Shown here one piece after another: positions 15,643-17,737 of a stretch of DNA of 17,737 bases. The stretch spans positions 1 to 17,737 of the forward strand of contig JAAEQP010000462.1 of assembly GCA_024231375.1 (NCBI GenBank), written 5' to 3'. The stretch is from a bacterium (lineage in GTDB: Bacteria > Hydrogenedentota > Hydrogenedentia > Hydrogenedentiales > SLHB01). Both the position numbers and the translations under genes were made by a program. The notes below the pieces were generated by a model. That model worked only from the letters and a program-made list of their open reading frames with translations, did no database searches and had not been told where the DNA came from. Within the stretch, counting starts at the first letter, position 1, and each line of letters begins with the position of its first letter.

Positions 15643-17481
15643 TCAGTCTTGATAGCACATTGTTTGGAGATTGAAAAGGGCCGAGTACCGCCCCCCCGCC
15701 TCCATCAACTCTTCGTGCGAGCCGAATTCCGCTACGCGTCCTTCTTCGAGTAGCGCAATCCGGTCCGCCATCCGTACCGTGGACAGTCGGTGGCTAATCA
15801 GGATCGCGGTGCGCCCGCGGAGCAGGTCGCGGAACCGGCTGAACAGCTCGTATTCCGCGCGGGCATCCATGGCGCTGGTCGGTTCGTCGAGCACCACGAT
15901 CTGCGAATCGCGCAGGAACGCCCGTGCCAACGCGACCTTTTGCCATTCCCCGACGCTCAGTTGGGCGCCGTCCTCCAGCACTTTGCCTAGAGCCGTCTCG
16001 TACCCCTTCGGAAGCCCGGCAATCGCGCCATGGGCCCCGGCATCGGCCGCGGCCTTCACGATACGCGGATCGTCTTGGGCGAGCTGGACGTCACCGAACC
16101 AGATGTTCTCCCGTGCTGTAAGACTATAGCGCACAAAATCCTGAAAAACCACACTGACGCTTGAGCGCAGTTCCGGCAATCCGAGTTCGCGGAGGTCGAC
16201 GCCGTCGATATTGATCGCGCCGGTGGCGGGGTCGTAGAGGCGGCAGAGGAGCTTGATGAGGGTTGTCTTGCCTGCGCCGTTGGGCCCTACCAGCGCGACG
16301 ACCTCTCCGGGACGCACGTCGAGTGTCACGTCGCGGAGCACGGTCCGGTCGCTTCCCGGGTATTGAAACGCCACATGGTCGAAGCGGATCCCTTGCTGCA
16401 TGGGACGGGGCACGGGCGCGGGGCATGGCGGGTCCACGACCTTGCTTTCCAATGACAGGAATTCGAATAGGTTCTCGATGAAGAGGCTGTCCTCATATAG
16501 GCTTCCGGCCGCGCCGAGGACGCGCTGCAACGCGCCGCGGGCCATCTGGAAGGCTTGGTGGTACATCACCATGTCGCCCAGCGTAATGGCGCCCAGGACG
16601 GTACGCCATACGATGAAGGCAAACGCGCCGAACACGGCCGCCAGCGTAACGGATTGGGCCCCGGAAGTGGCGAAGGCTCGCCGGGTGAAGATCCGCAGGC
16701 GCTCGCGTCGCAGACGGTCGCGCACTCTGATGAACGAATCGGTGAGCCACGGGCCCAATCCGTACATGCGCACCTCCCGGGCATAGGGTTCTTCGGTGAT
16801 GAGGCGGCTGAAGTACTGGGACCTTCGTTCGTCGCCGGTGCGACTCCGCATCCAGCCGAACATCTTCTTCGTGAACCTCAAGCGGACGCACAGGTCGGGA
16901 ATCGCCGCGGCGACCAGAATCAGGGTGATGCTCCAGTGGAACATGAGCAGGAGCCCAGCCATGGACACGAGTGCAACGAGGCTCTGTCCGAAGCTTGCCA
17001 GATTCGAGAGGATCAGCAAGGGGCGCTGTGGCGCTTCGGCCTGGGCCCGATACAGGGTGTCGTGATACTGGGCGCTCTCGTAGTACTCGAGGTCGACTTC
17101 CAGGGATTTCTGGTGGACCATATCCTGCATGTACCGGGCGACGGCCAGGCTCAGCGCTCGTTGCACGACGCTTGCGGCGGCTCCAAACGCGAGGCCCACC
17201 AAGCCGACTCCTGCCATCGCCGCGACGAGGGCCATGATGTGCGCGAGCGCGGCCCGCTTGTCTGATGCTGTCACGGCCACGGTGACGGCGTCTACGACGA
17301 GTTTCGTCAGGTACAACGTGAGGAGAGGGAGGACGCCCTGGACAAGGAGCAGAATCCCATTGGTCGTGGTCAACCACGGCGCACTGCGCCACACGAAGCC
17401 AAGGGACATTCCGAACCGCGCAAGCGTACGCCGAAACCGTCCTCCGGTTCGCACCTGCGCTGTTCCGTCTGCTGTATTCAT
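15643..17481 (-). CDS. ABC exporter half-transporter (membrane domain fused to ATPase)
   Basis: A 612-residue protein with an N-terminal six-helix exporter domain (about residues 25-330) and a C-terminal ATPase domain (about 365-605). Walker A is GPNGAGKTT (near 398), signature LSVGEWQK (near 506), Walker B IVVLDEPTSAMD (near 527), switch histidine in LISHR (near 560). The signature has LSVGE in place of LSGGQ, a variant seen in some lipid or peptide exporters. It would act as a homodimer, or a heterodimer with an unseen partner, driving export. Start ATG 17481 lies seven bases after the stop of the FtsX-type gene and 28 bases separate it from the ATPase gene, so all are probably on one transcript. 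The ribosome site is weak. Confidence 0.92.
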   Translation of the reverse strand: MNTADGTAQVRTGGRFRRTLARFGMSLGFVWRSAPWLTTTNGILLLVQGVLPLLTLYLTKLVVDAVTVAVTASDKRAALAHIMALVAAMAGVGLVGLAFGAAASVVQRALSLAVARYMQDMVHQKSLEVDLEYYESAQYHDTLYRAQAEAPQRPLLILSNLASFGQSLVALVSMAGLLLMFHWSITLILVAAAIPDLCVRLRFTKKMFGWMRSRTGDERRSQYFSRLITEEPYAREVRMYGLGPWLTDSFIRVRDRLRRERLRIFTRRAFATSGAQSVTLAAVFGAFAFIVWRTVLGAITLGDMVMYHQAFQMARGALQRVLGAAGSLYEDSLFIENLFEFLSLESKVVDPPCPAPVPRPMQQGIRFDHVAFQYPGSDRTVLRDVTLDVRPGEVVALVGPNGAGKTTLIKLLCRLYDPATGAINIDGVDLRELGLPELRSSVSVVFQDFVRYSLTARENIWFGDVQLAQDDPRIVKAAADAGAHGAIAGLPKGYETALGKVLEDGAQLSVGEWQKVALARAFLRDSQIVVLDEPTSAMDARAEYELFSRFRDLLRGRTAILISHRLSTVRMADRIALLEEGRVAEFGSHEELMEAGGRYSALFNLQTMCYQD

Positions 17482-17488
17482 CCGTTTC

Positions 17489-17737
17489 TCATCCCTGCCG
17501 GAGCACTTCCATGGGATCCAGCCGCGTGGCGCGCCATGCGGGCACGCAGCACGCGGGCAGCACGATGACGATCAACACCGCGACGCCGAGCGTGAGCGAC
17601 AGCGCGTCGCCCGCGCCTACGCTCTGCAGGGAAATCCGGCTCTCGATCAGCCGGTTCATCACATATCCCAGGACCAGCCCGGCCACGGTCCCAATCAGGA
17701 ACAGGCGGGCCCCATGGCGCAACACATGCTTCAGAAT
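17489..17737 (-). CDS. FtsX/MacB-type permease, C-terminal fragment cut by window
   Basis: The last 82 codons of a gene that begins beyond the right edge; the frame is open to base 17737 (ILKHVLRHGARLFLIG at the visible start). Two hydrophobic segments (LFLIGTVAGLVLGYVMNRL and LSLTLGVAVLIVIVLPACCV) and the ending PAWRATRLDPMEVLRQG are typical of the final two helices and tail of FtsX/MacB-like permeases. A GTG at 17725 gives a separate short frame but is simply internal to the gene. It is the first gene visible of the export operon and the natural partner of the LolD/MacB-type ATPase. Confidence 0.85.
   Translation of the reverse strand: MLKHVLRHGARLFLIGTVAGLVLGYVMNRLIESRISLQSVGAGDALSLTLGVAVLIVIVLPACCVPAWRATRLDPMEVLRQG

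Noticed and set aside
14175..15674. 499-codon plus-strand open frame
   Set aside because: It lies antisense to the adaptor and ATPase genes, whose motifs are clear; its protein has no recognisable domain and is a GC-rich shadow.
1..17737. CRISPR arrays, tRNA genes, insertion sequences
   Set aside because: No regularly spaced short repeats, no tRNA-like cloverleaf and no transposase frame were seen by eye; the only long repeat is the gene module duplication.

Overview
The window is GC-rich bacterial chromosome. The gene content suggests a polysaccharide- or sugar-degrading member of the Hydrogenedentes/Lentisphaerae/Planctomycetes type: paralogous prepilin-like genes of the H-X9-DG class, a chimeric GntR-LacI regulator beside each one, a uroporphyrinogen-decarboxylase-family enzyme in a sugar operon, and a DUF4838 protein. 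Taxonomy is inferred from these families only; there is no rRNA or marker gene here.

Left part (1-4816, minus strand): two tandem copies of a 'regulator then pseudopilin' module lie about 2.73 kb apart. Each has its own sigma70-like promoter (TTGACA, 17 bp, TAGAGT or TAGATT) overlapped by an inverted repeat, then a GntR-HTH/LacI-sensor regulator, an 85-87 base conserved leader, and a prepilin-like gene. The copy at the left edge is cut by the window. Between the modules are a terminator-like hairpin and a decayed piece of a UroD-family gene. That piece matches the 3' end of the intact UroD gene lying upstream of the second module, so the duplicated unit originally included at least part of UroD.

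Middle (4900-8185): a RhaT-type sugar/proton symporter and the UroD-family enzyme form a minus-strand operon, read divergently from an AraC-type regulator across a 168-base shared control region. This looks like a locally regulated sugar uptake and metabolism unit.

Plus-strand cluster (8289-13563): an NTP_transf_5-type nucleotidyltransferase-like protein and an MGDG-synthase-like glycosyltransferase overlap by an ATGA. They are followed by a large DUF4838 protein that probably starts at a TTG. The set suggests glycolipid or glycan metabolism, but no exact reaction can be assigned.

Right part (13560-17737, minus strand): a compact export operon of four genes, namely an FtsX/MacB-type permease (cut by the right edge), a fused ABC exporter half-transporter, a LolD/MacB-type ATPase and a MacA/HlyD-type membrane-fusion adaptor. 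Its last gene and the DUF4838 gene converge and share a CTAG that holds both stop codons.

No tRNA, rRNA, CRISPR array, insertion sequence or attachment site was recognised.
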